From DASVAL01 sp035649575 (lineage in GTDB: Bacteria > Planctomycetota > UBA1135 > UBA2386): 22,174 nt of DNA. The translations under genes were made by a program, and so were the position numbers. Location: positions 1 to 22,174 of the forward strand of contig DASRJH010000347.1 of NCBI GenBank assembly GCA_035649575.1. Direction: 5' to 3'. Positions 7,249 through 13,937 of this stretch are shown here, piece after piece. Under the pieces are notes generated by a model. That model saw only the letters and a program-made list of their open reading frames with translations. It did no database searches and was not told the origin of the DNA. The first letter of the stretch is position 1, and every line of letters begins with the position of its first letter.

Positions 7249-8365
7249 ATTTGCTGGCGCGCTCGACGAGGTCGAGCAGTTCGGCTCGCGCATCCGCGGT
7301 CCCGACGTGCAGTCCGAGGCCTCGGACTTTTCCCTGCGGATCGATCACGTGGATCGTGGATCCTTCGACGAACCACCGCAATGCGGCGTCGGTCTGGATG
7401 CCCTTGCCCGAGCCGATCACGGCGAAGTCGATGCCGAGGTCCGTTACGGCCTTGCCGATGGCCGCGTCGTCCGGGTCGAGGCAGATGCCGACCACCACGA
7501 CGCGGCTCGCGAACTGGCGCTGCAGCTGCTGCAGCGTCGTGACGAGCGTCGGCGCGTCGCGGTCGGCGATCGACCAGAACGCGAGCACGACGGTCTTGCC
7601 CGTGCAGTCCGCGAGCGAGAACTCGGTGCCACTGCGGGTCTTCGCCTTGAACGGGATCGCGTCGTCGCCGAGTCGCAGCTGCGTCGCGCGCAGCCGGTCC
7701 TTGGCGACGTCACCCCAGTAGGTCTTCGGCAGGTCGTTCTTGAGCTTCTCGAGCTCGTCGAACGCGGCGTTGTCGGGCAGGTCCTCGCGATCGCGCAACG
7801 CATCGGCGCGATGCCAGCGCACGAACGCCCGCTCCTCGTCGTCGGCCGCCGCCTTCAACGCGGCGTCGAACACGGCCTCGCCTTGTTTGACCTCTTGCAG
7901 CACCGTCATCAGCATGCGCGCCATCGCGAGCCGGTCCGGCAACGGTGCTTCCTTGGCCAGCGCGGCTTCGATCCACTCCTTGCGTTGGTCCTTGAGGTTC
8001 AGGTGCTGGGCCATGGCGGCGGCCGTGACGAGCACCATCGGCGGGGCCTGCGGGGCTTCGATCGAACGCAGCGCCGTGGCGGCGGCCGCGCGATCCCCGC
8101 GCGCGAGCTGCAGGTCGGCCAACATGAGACGGCCGTTCCAGCGATCGTCGCCCGAGGCCTCCTTGGTGAGGAACTGCTGCAGCTCCGCGACCTGGCGGCC
8201 GAGCAGCTCGGTGCGCTGTTCGGGGGTCGGCGAGGTGGTCTCGAGTCGCCTGGCCTCGTCGCCGAATCGACGCTGCACGCTCCTGAGCGTCGTCTGCGCT
8301 TGCAGGCAGGGGAGCAGGCACGACACGCAGAGCCAGGCCGTGGCGGGGAATGCGATACGGATCAT
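7244..8365 (-). CDS. Exported TPR-like/TlpA-like redoxin protein lacking catalytic Cys
   Basis: The 373-aa protein has an N-terminal signal peptide (MIRIAFPATAWLCVSCLLPCLQA), then an alpha-helical Ala-rich region (about residues 30-230) resembling TPR helices, then a TlpA/AhpC-type redoxin domain (about 235-373). Domain landmarks are FKAKTRSGTEFSLADCTGKT, VVLAFWS (258-265), VVVVGICLDPDD and HVIDPQGKVRGLGL. Where TlpA has W-A-T-W-C-P-P-C, this protein reads W264-S-I-A-D-R-D-A, so both catalytic cysteines are gone; the usual cis-Pro before the HVID strand is Ser336. Thiol exchange is therefore unlikely, and a binding or structural role in the periplasm is inferred. A -10-like TATGCT (minus strand, 8372-8377) ends 6 bases before the ATG, suggesting a near-leaderless transcript. 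The gene diverges from the ABC ATPase gene. Confidence 0.85.
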   Translation of the reverse strand: MIRIAFPATAWLCVSCLLPCLQAQTTLRSVQRRFGDEARRLETTSPTPEQRTELLGRQVAELQQFLTKEASGDDRWNGRLMLADLQLARGDRAAAATALRSIEAPQAPPMVLVTAAAMAQHLNLKDQRKEWIEAALAKEAPLPDRLAMARMLMTVLQEVKQGEAVFDAALKAAADDEERAFVRWHRADALRDREDLPDNAAFDELEKLKNDLPKTYWGDVAKDRLRATQLRLGDDAIPFKAKTRSGTEFSLADCTGKTVVLAFWSIADRDAPTLVTTLQQLQRQFASRVVVVGICLDPDDAAIGKAVTDLGIDFAVIGSGKGIQTDAALRWFVEGSTIHVIDPQGKVRGLGLHVGTADARAELLDLVERASKS

Positions 8366-8443
8366 CTGTACAGCATAGCGGCAGACACGAGCTGACGGTT
8401 GCAGCCCGCGTCATGCTTGCAGGCGATCGGGTTTTGTCGTGCG

Positions 8444-9787
8444 ATGCCCGGCCTCGTGCCAAACGTTCTCGAGGTCGCCGACTTCACGGTGCGCCGGCCC
8501 GACGGTTGGTCGATCGGTCTGCCCGCGATCACGCTCGCGCGTGGTGGTGTGGCGGCGCTCTACGGTCCGTCGGGCTGCGGCAAGACCACGTTGCTCGAGG
8601 CATTGTTCGGGCTCCGCGAGCACGAACCGTACACGATCACGGGTCAGGTGCTCTTCCAGGGCAATGCGTTCGCGGCTATGACAGCGCACCAGCAGCGCCT
8701 GCTGCGACGCGAAGACCTCGCGATCCTGATGCAGGGCGCGCATTCGGCGCTCGACCCGCTGCAGCCCGTCGGCAGGCAGGTCGAGCAGGCGACTCAGTGC
8801 AGCGAAGGGGCTGTGGTGTCGATGTTGCAGCGTCTCGGCGTCGCCGAGGCCCAGATGCTGGTGCGCAGGCTGCCGCACGAGATCGCCGGCGGACAAGCCC
8901 AACGGATCCTGCTCGCGATCGCCTTCCTGCGCGAGCCTGCCCTCGTCATCGCCGACGAACCGTCGGCCAGTCTCGACGGCGGCAGCTACGCGGAGATGCT
9001 GGCCCACCTGCGCGGGCTCGTGGCGCAGGGCTCTGCGATCCTACTCGCGAGCCACGACGATCGACTGCTGCGCGACCTCGGTGCCGCCGTGTTCGCGCTC
9101 GAGGATCGTGCCTTTCGCCCGGCGCTGCTGCAGCCGTCGCCCTGGCCGGCGCTCGCGGCCCACGGGTTGAACCACGCTGCGCCCGTGCTCGTGGCCCGCT
9201 CGGTGCGTGTCGCGTTCGGGGCGCGAACCGTGCTCGATGGCGTCGACTTCGAGGTGGGCCGCGGCGAGGTCGTCGCGATCGTCGGTGAATCGGGGGCCGG
9301 CAAGACCACGCTGGCGCGCGTGCTGACGGGTCACCTCCCGCCGGATGCGGGTGCGGTCGAGCGGCCGCCGCAACGTCGTGCGGTACAGCTGGTCTGCCAG
9401 GATGCGTTCGCGTCGTTGACGCCGGGCCGCACGCTGCGCGCGTTGCTCGCGGAGGCAACCGTGCCGTCGTTCGACGTCGCCGCGGCGGCCGCCGCGCTGC
9501 GACTGCCGCTCTACGTCTTGGATCGGACTGCGGCGCAGATGTCGGGCGGCGAACGCAGGCGCGCCGCGCTGCTGCGCGCGTTGGCCGTGCAGCCCGTCGT
9601 GCTGGTTCTCGACGAGCCCACGGCGTCCTTGGATCGCGCGACCGCGGCCGCCGTCGTAGAGTCGTTGCTGGTGCTGCAGCAGAGCAGCGGCCTGGCCATG
9701 GTCGTCATCACGCACGACCACGAGCTGGCACAGGCGATTGCGCACCGTGTTGTCACCGTTGCAGGAGGTCGCTTGTGTGCCCGATGA
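8444..9787 (+). CDS. ABC transporter ATPase with two fused nucleotide-binding domains (Dpp/Opp type)
   Basis: The 447-aa protein carries two complete ATPase units. Domain 1 has Walker A GPSGCGKTT (41-49), the Q-loop ILMQGAHSALDP, the signature IAGGQAQR, Walker B LVIADEPSASLD and the switch SHDD. Domain 2 has Walker A GESGAGKTT (281-289), LVCQDAFASLTP, the signature MSGGERRRA, Walker B VLVLDEPTASLD and the switch THDH. The Q-loop context (Q-x-x-x-x-S-L-x-P) is typical of the peptide/nickel importers, where DppD and DppF are separate or fused, as in YejF. No permease or binding protein is encoded nearby, so the substrate is unknown. ATG 8444 is chosen because the first strand starts soon after; a TTG at 8399 is possible. 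The 3' end overlaps the next gene by 13 bases. Confidence 0.9.
   Translation: MPGLVPNVLEVADFTVRRPDGWSIGLPAITLARGGVAALYGPSGCGKTTLLEALFGLREHEPYTITGQVLFQGNAFAAMTAHQQRLLRREDLAILMQGAHSALDPLQPVGRQVEQATQCSEGAVVSMLQRLGVAEAQMLVRRLPHEIAGGQAQRILLAIAFLREPALVIADEPSASLDGGSYAEMLAHLRGLVAQGSAILLASHDDRLLRDLGAAVFALEDRAFRPALLQPSPWPALAAHGLNHAAPVLVARSVRVAFGARTVLDGVDFEVGRGEVVAIVGESGAGKTTLARVLTGHLPPDAGAVERPPQRRAVQLVCQDAFASLTPGRTLRALLAEATVPSFDVAAAAAALRLPLYVLDRTAAQMSGGERRRAALLRALAVQPVVLVLDEPTASLDRATAAAVVESLLVLQQSSGLAMVVITHDHELAQAIAHRVVTVAGGRLCAR
9763..9768 (+). promoter_or_regulatory. Strong Shine-Dalgarno that fixes a GTG start
   Basis: AGGAGG lies 6 bases before GTG 9775, an ideal spacing, but 15 bases before the in-frame ATG 9784. 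It therefore favours the GTG as the start of the M16-like gene. It lies inside the last codons of the ABC ATPase gene, consistent with coupled translation. Confidence 0.55.
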
Positions 9788-11100
9788 GACTGTGTCTTCC
9801 AAGGCTGGGTGCGCTGGCGTTCGCGTTCGTGGGCCAGCTCAAAGCACAAGCCTCGAACGAGGTGATGTGGTGCGAAGTGCCCGGCGCGAACGCGACGGCG
9901 GTGGCCGTGCTCTGGCAACATGGCCTCGACGACGACGAGCCGTCGCAGGTGGGGGCCTGCCGCGTGCTCGCCGAGTGCCGCCTCGAACGCGCGCGAAGGG
10001 CCGTGCCGGCCATCACCGCGAGTGGTTTGCAGGTGTGTGCCGATGCGGTGACCGTGTTCGGGAGCGGCGCGGCGTCGGCGCGACTGCAGCTGGCGGCGTT
10101 CCTCGCTGCGCTGCTCGACGACACGCTGCCGATGCAGGACGAAGAGCTGTCGCTGTCGATCGCGCGCGCGGCTCTGGCGGCGGACGACGCCGAGTTCCTG
10201 TATCCGGGACCTGTGCTGCAGACGCGCCTGCGTCTCCGTCTGTGCCGCGGCACGAGCGCCGCGCGGCCCGTCGCCGGGTCGGCACCCGCGATGGCGGCCT
10301 TGACGCCCGGGCAGGTGCGCGAACTGCTGCTGGTTCCCGTTGCCGTTCGGCTCGGTGTGCTCGGTGCGATCCCACCCGAGCTGCGGCGTGCAGTTGAGGG
10401 ACTGCCCGCGAGAGCCGTGCATGCGCGCAAACCCGAGCGTGCGGTCGATGCCGTCGTCGCGGTCGGGAGCGCGATCGAGTACGAGACGCACGACCGCGTC
10501 GACTCGCCGTTCGTGGCGGTCGGGTTCAGAGCCCCGAGCGGCGACCAGCTGCCGGCTTTCGCGCTCGCGATCGAGGTGGCGCGCGCGCGCACGCGCCGCC
10601 TGCCGATGCGGGCCGGGCAGGCGATGGGGCGGGCTCCGGTCGTCGGTTGGTCGTGGCTGCACGGCGATCCCGTCGTCGTGTTCTGCCGCCGCGGCGCCGA
10701 CTTCGTGCAGCTGCGGCCCGGGGAGCGCGTCGAGGCCGACATCGCAGCGGAGCGGGACGCCACGGTCGCCGAGCTCGAGTCGATCTTGCAGAACCTGCGG
10801 CGCGAGCCACCGACGGCCCGCGAACTGGCCGACGCGCTGAGCGCCCTGCAACTCGAACTGGCCTTGCAGCCGCTCTCCCCCGACCGGCAGTCGGCCCTTG
10901 CCGCCAATGCGGCGGTCCTGCCGTGGCGGCTCCAGGTCCTGCTGCTCGGCGCGCGCCGTGGCATCGACAAGACGGCGTTGGCATCGGCGACACCGGCCGC
11001 CGTGCACGCCTCGCTCGCCTCGGTGCTGGACCCTGCCGGGGCCTGCTGGCACGGCTTGATGCCGGTGCCGCGCTCGGATGTCGGGTGGATCCGGCGGTGA
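9775..11100 (+). CDS. Exported M16-like (insulinase-fold) protein without zinc motif
   Basis: The start is GTG 9775, set by the perfect AGGAGG; ATG 9784, overlapping the upstream stop as ATGA, is the alternative. The 441-aa product begins with a signal-like segment (residues 4-26). Two halves resemble the M16 N- and C-type domains. The first has VAVLWQHGLDDDEPSQVGAC (44-62), then RVLAECRL where active M16 enzymes have H-x-x-E-H. The second has SPFVAVGFRAPSGDQLPAFA, the motif PPTARELADALSALQLELA, and ends in LMPVPRSDVG, matching the closing strand of M16 proteins. With His-Glu-His replaced by Arg-Ala-Glu in my alignment, metal binding and proteolysis are unlikely; in processing-peptidase pairs one partner is also inactive. 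It is probably periplasmic and coupled to the ABC ATPase. The family call is by pattern only. Confidence 0.7.
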   Translation: MCPMRLCLPRLGALAFAFVGQLKAQASNEVMWCEVPGANATAVAVLWQHGLDDDEPSQVGACRVLAECRLERARRAVPAITASGLQVCADAVTVFGSGAASARLQLAAFLAALLDDTLPMQDEELSLSIARAALAADDAEFLYPGPVLQTRLRLRLCRGTSAARPVAGSAPAMAALTPGQVRELLLVPVAVRLGVLGAIPPELRRAVEGLPARAVHARKPERAVDAVVAVGSAIEYETHDRVDSPFVAVGFRAPSGDQLPAFALAIEVARARTRRLPMRAGQAMGRAPVVGWSWLHGDPVVVFCRRGADFVQLRPGERVEADIAAERDATVAELESILQNLRREPPTARELADALSALQLELALQPLSPDRQSALAANAAVLPWRLQVLLLGARRGIDKTALASATPAAVHASLASVLDPAGACWHGLMPVPRSDVGWIRR

Positions 11101-11172
11101 AGTAGGGCGGCCGGACTTGCCGATGTACGGGCCAGAACCGGCGCATTCCCGGGTGTCACTGCGAATCAGACG

Positions 11173-12966
11173 ATGGGCTTCATCAACGTTGCCGAACGGA
11201 CGCTCAACGCGAAGCTCGTCTACTACGGGGTCGGCGTCGGCGGCAAGACCACGAGTCTGCAGCAGGTGCACGGCATCTTCTGTCCGCGCAACGAAGTCCA
11301 GCTCGTGTCGATCAACACGGAAGAGGACTCGACGCTCTTGTTCGACTTCCTGCCGATCAACCTCGGGCAGGTCGGCGGCTTCAAGATCAAGATCCAGGGC
11401 TTCACGGTCCCCGGCCAGCCCAAATACCGGCAGATGCGCAAGTATGTGCTGCAGGGCGCGGACGCGGTCGTGTTCGTCGTCGACAGCCAGCGCAGCCGCC
11501 TGCAGGAGAACCTCGACTCGCTGCAGAGCATGCGCCAGCACCTGCGCACGAACAGCGGCACGTCGGAGGACATCCCGATCGTCGTGCAATACAACAAGCG
11601 CGACCTGCCCGACATCCTGAGCGAGAGAGAGCTCGACGAGAAGTTCAAGTTCCGCGACGGCATTCCGACGTTCCCATCGGTGGCGACCGAGGGCCAGGGT
11701 GTGTTCGAGGCGTTCGTCGAAGCCGCGACGCTGCTCGTCGAGAAGAAGGTGGCGCGCTACGGCACCGGTCGCGAGGGCGAGGATCCGCACGCGTTCGCAG
11801 AAGGCGTGCGCGAGAAGTTGTGGAACATCTGCGACACGGTGCGCCGCGATCGCGCCGCCGTCGCGATCGACAAGCTGCCGCAGACGCGTCTGGCCCTGCG
11901 CGACGGGACCGAGGGTGCGCCACCCTCGGGGCCGCTCGCCGAACATGCGCCACGCGCGCCGCGCATGTCACTGGCGCCGCTGGCCGAAGGCGAGATCGAG
12001 CTGGCCTACGAGCTGCGCGACAGCACCGGCGCGAGTGACGAGGCGGTCGCGCGCAAGCCGGTCTTCAGCGATGAAGAGCTCAACCACGAGATCGCGGCCG
12101 GAGCCGTGCAGTTCCACGCGCCCGCGGCCGAAGAGGTCGACGATTCCCTGTTCGACAAGACCATGTTGTCGAACCTCGAGCTTGCTCGCCGCTACGGGGA
12201 GCTCGACGAGCAACGTCTGCTGCTCGATCGCAAGGTGCACGAGCTCGTCGAGGTCGCACAGCAGACCGTGCACGACCTGAACCGACCGCTGAGCGCGATC
12301 CGCCTCATGCTGTCGACGCTGGCCAAGGGCTACCTCGGCCAGTTGTCGGAACCCGTGCACCAGGCCGTCGACAACGGTCTCCAGGCAGTGCATCAGATGG
12401 AGCGCCTGCTGCGCGACCTGCTCGACAGCTCGCGCTTGGACAGCGATGGCATCAGGCTCACGTTCGCCGAATGCGACCTGACGCTGCTGCTCGCCGAGGT
12501 GCTGCGCACCTTGCGCTACGAGATCGAAGAGACCGGTGTCCGGGTGTTGGTCGAACCGATGCCCTGCATCGTCGCGGACTCGTGGGCGCTGACGAAGGTC
12601 TTCATGAACCTGTTGGGCAACGCGATCCAGTATGGCCCGAACGACAAGCAGGCCGTGATCCAGGTGTCCTGTCACGGCGGCGATGACGAGTGGATCGTCG
12701 AGGTGCGCGACAACGGGATCGGCATTCCCGAGAAGGACAAGCCGCGTCTGTTCCGCCGCTTCGAGCGCGGCAGCAACACGGGTGGCATCAGCGGCACGGG
12801 ACTCGGGCTGCACATCGTGAAGGAGATCGTGCAGGGGCACGGCGGCTCGGTGCGATTCGAATCGGCCGTCGGCACCGGCACGACGTTCTTCCTGCACCTG
12901 CCGAAAGCACCGAGGCTGGCGCCGCACTCCGTCGTTTCGGAGACAGCGGCGCGCGCGGATCTCTAG
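11173..12966 (+). CDS. MglA-like GTPase fused to a histidine kinase
   Basis: The 597-aa protein joins two modules. Residues 1-195 are an MglA-type small GTPase: P-loop GVGVGGKTT (19-27), the MglA-like stretch DSTLLFDFLPINLG (52-65), G3 region TVPGQPKYR (78-86), VVFVVDSQRSR and G4 NKRD (141-144). Residues ~200-340 are a charged linker. Residues ~340-590 are a histidine kinase core: H-box VHDLNRPLSAIRL with H367, N-box FMNLLGNAIQYG (477-488), G1 DNGIGIP (513-519), F-box LFRRFERG, and G2 GTGLGLHIV (541-549). No membrane segment, PAS domain or signal peptide is seen, so it is likely cytosolic. MglA proteins are polarity switches; here the nucleotide state may gate the kinase (inference). The gene is isolated, with 72 bases upstream and no classic MglB partner in view; the nearest receiver-like gene, at 13420, is degenerate. 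Confidence 0.9.
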   Translation: MGFINVAERTLNAKLVYYGVGVGGKTTSLQQVHGIFCPRNEVQLVSINTEEDSTLLFDFLPINLGQVGGFKIKIQGFTVPGQPKYRQMRKYVLQGADAVVFVVDSQRSRLQENLDSLQSMRQHLRTNSGTSEDIPIVVQYNKRDLPDILSERELDEKFKFRDGIPTFPSVATEGQGVFEAFVEAATLLVEKKVARYGTGREGEDPHAFAEGVREKLWNICDTVRRDRAAVAIDKLPQTRLALRDGTEGAPPSGPLAEHAPRAPRMSLAPLAEGEIELAYELRDSTGASDEAVARKPVFSDEELNHEIAAGAVQFHAPAAEEVDDSLFDKTMLSNLELARRYGELDEQRLLLDRKVHELVEVAQQTVHDLNRPLSAIRLMLSTLAKGYLGQLSEPVHQAVDNGLQAVHQMERLLRDLLDSSRLDSDGIRLTFAECDLTLLLAEVLRTLRYEIEETGVRVLVEPMPCIVADSWALTKVFMNLLGNAIQYGPNDKQAVIQVSCHGGDDEWIVEVRDNGIGIPEKDKPRLFRRFERGSNTGGISGTGLGLHIVKEIVQGHGGSVRFESAVGTGTTFFLHLPKAPRLAPHSVVSETAARADL

Positions 12967-13020
12967 CAGCAAGGGGACCGCAAAAGCAGAGACGGCCGCC
13001 GTGCAGTGCGCGATGGGCTC

Positions 13021-13033
13021 ACACGGCCCGTGT
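13021..13033. repeat. Short palindrome downstream of the GTPase-kinase gene
   Basis: ACACGG, C, CCGTGT form a perfect 6-1-6 dyad in the 129-base gap between the kinase gene and the convergent tRNA-Lys. It may serve as a weak terminator hairpin for either strand; no T-tract follows directly. Nothing else stands out in this gap. Confidence 0.25.
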
Positions 13034-13095
13034 CGCTGCCGCTTCCTCGGCGTTCGGCATGTCGCGTCGTCGTTCGTCGAAAAGAGCGCAAGGAG

Positions 13096-13171
13096 TGGTA
13101 CCTCCGGAAGGGATCGAACCTTCGACCCGCGGATTAAGAATCCGCTGCTCTACCAGCTGAGCTACGGAGGC
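13096..13171 (-). tRNA. tRNA-Lys (anticodon CTT)
   Basis: Reading the minus strand, the 76-base gene starts GCCTCCG-TA-GCTCAG and ends GGAGGT-A-CCA. The D-arm (GCTC...GAGC), the anticodon stem GCGGA/TCCGC with loop TTCTTAA (anticodon CTT, reading AAG), the five-base variable loop and the T-arm with GGTTCGATCCC are all intact. The CCA end is encoded. The first acceptor pair is G1 with T72, a wobble rather than a Watson-Crick pair, which is slightly unusual. It is transcribed towards the GTPase-kinase gene. Confidence 0.97.
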
Positions 13172-13188
13172 GCAGTATCGGGGCGCGG

Positions 13189-13217
13189 ACGCTAGCGAGC
13201 GTCGTCGCGCCACGCAA
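13189..13217 (-). promoter_or_regulatory. Putative promoter of tRNA-Lys
   Basis: On the minus strand TTGCGT (13217-13212) and TAGCGT (13194-13189) are separated by 17 bases, with the -10 ending 17 bases before the tRNA 5' end. The -35 lies inside the 14-bp palindrome at 13212-13225. The -10 match is weak, so this is tentative. Confidence 0.35.
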
Positions 13218-13225
13218 GCTTGCGT
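13212..13225. repeat. 14-bp perfect palindrome between the two tRNA genes
   Basis: ACGCAAGCTTGCGT is fully self-complementary. It sits in the 152-base gap between the divergent tRNA genes and overlaps the proposed -35 of tRNA-Lys. It could bind a regulator or nucleoid protein, or be chance. Confidence 0.35.
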
Positions 13226-13323
13226 TTCCGGCGGCGGCTTGACCGAAGTTCGCAGGCGCGGCACACTCTTCGCCCCCGCGTCTTGGCAACACACGACCGC
13301 GTGTTCCGAAGCGGCAGTGCACG

Positions 13324-13400
13324 GTGGCTGTAGCTCAGTTGGTTAGAGCACCAGGTTGTGGTCCTGGGGGTCGCGGGTTCGAATCCCGTCAGCCACCCCA
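13324..13400 (+). tRNA. tRNA-His (anticodon GTG)
   Basis: The 77-base gene folds as a full cloverleaf: acceptor GTGGCTG/CAGCCAC, D-arm GCTC...GAGC with TTGGTTA, anticodon stem CCAGG/CCTGG with loop TTGTGGT (anticodon GTG), T-arm GCGGG/CCCGT-like with TTCGAAT, discriminator C73 and encoded CCA. A G lies just upstream at 13323 and can pair with C73 as the extra G-1 that histidyl-tRNA synthetase needs. The gene ends 19 bases before the stop of the convergent receiver-like gene. Confidence 0.98.
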
Positions 13401-13419
13401 TCTGCTGGCGCCGCAATAA

Positions 13420-13803
13420 TCAGCGCAGGCGCAACGCGCCTAGAAAGCGCAACAGCGCGCCAGTCCCCGCGCGGGAGCTCGGGTGGAATCCCGCCAGCAT
13501 CGCGGTGCGCGTCGGTGAGTCGGCGCGGCGGACGTCGGGCCCGAAGGTTGCCGTCGGCAGTTCCGGGTCCACGGTGCGCAGCGATTGCAGCACCTGCGCG
13601 GCGAGACCGGGGCGCACGTCGGGGGCGACGACGAGGCAGTCGTGACCGCCGGCCCCGAAGAAGAGGCGCCGGGCCGCCTCGAGGTCGCGCGCGACATCGA
13701 CCGCGATTCCCTCGCTCTGGAGCCGCTGCAACAGGACCTGCATCGGCGCCGGGTCGCCGAGCAGCGTCAGGACTCCGAGACGGCGGTGGTCGGATTTCGA
13801 CAA
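13420..13803 (-). CDS. Stand-alone degenerate response-regulator receiver domain
   Basis: From TTG 13803 the product is 127 aa, the size of one receiver domain. The start is chosen because the fold begins there and GAAGG lies 7 bases upstream; the frame extends to ATG 13917 but that part reads like non-coding sequence. The pattern fits CheY: strand 1 LGVLTLLGD, helix MQVLLQRLQSEG, strand AVDVAR, helix DLEAARRLFFGAGG, strand 3 HDCLVVAPD, helix QVLQSLRTVDPELP. Three key sites are altered. The usual acidic pair after strand 1 reads Gly-Asp. Strand 3 ends in Ala60 rather than the phosphorylated Asp. No Lys-Pro is seen near strand 5 (GFHPSS). Phosphorylation is unlikely, so it may act as a fixed-state binding module. 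The call is moderate; a chance frame cannot be fully excluded. Confidence 0.6.
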   Translation of the reverse strand: MSKSDHRRLGVLTLLGDPAPMQVLLQRLQSEGIAVDVARDLEAARRLFFGAGGHDCLVVAPDVRPGLAAQVLQSLRTVDPELPTATFGPDVRRADSPTRTAMLAGFHPSSRAGTGALLRFLGALRLR

Positions 13804-13937
13804 GGCAGGACCTTCTTCGGCACGCCCGGAACACGAGGTCAAGGGCGGGTCTCGGGCGTGTCGATGTCCGCGATGCCATGGTCCGCCGACGCTTGCCGCG
13901 GGCGCTGTCGTTCGCAATGCGTTGGCCGCGTGTGGTC
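13804..13937. other. First part of a non-coding gap
   Basis: This stretch lies upstream of the receiver-like gene on the minus strand. I see no convincing coding sequence, tRNA or clear promoter in it. It leads into the hairpin-rich region that starts at 13938. Confidence 0.4.

Noticed and set aside
9511..11946. Long minus-strand frame of about 811 codons
   Set aside because: Antisense to the ABC, M16-like and GTPase genes, all of which have clear family motifs in their own frames.
13096..13400. Possible integration hot spot at the tRNA pair
   Set aside because: No integrase, no repeated tRNA 3' end and no composition shift were seen around the tRNA genes.
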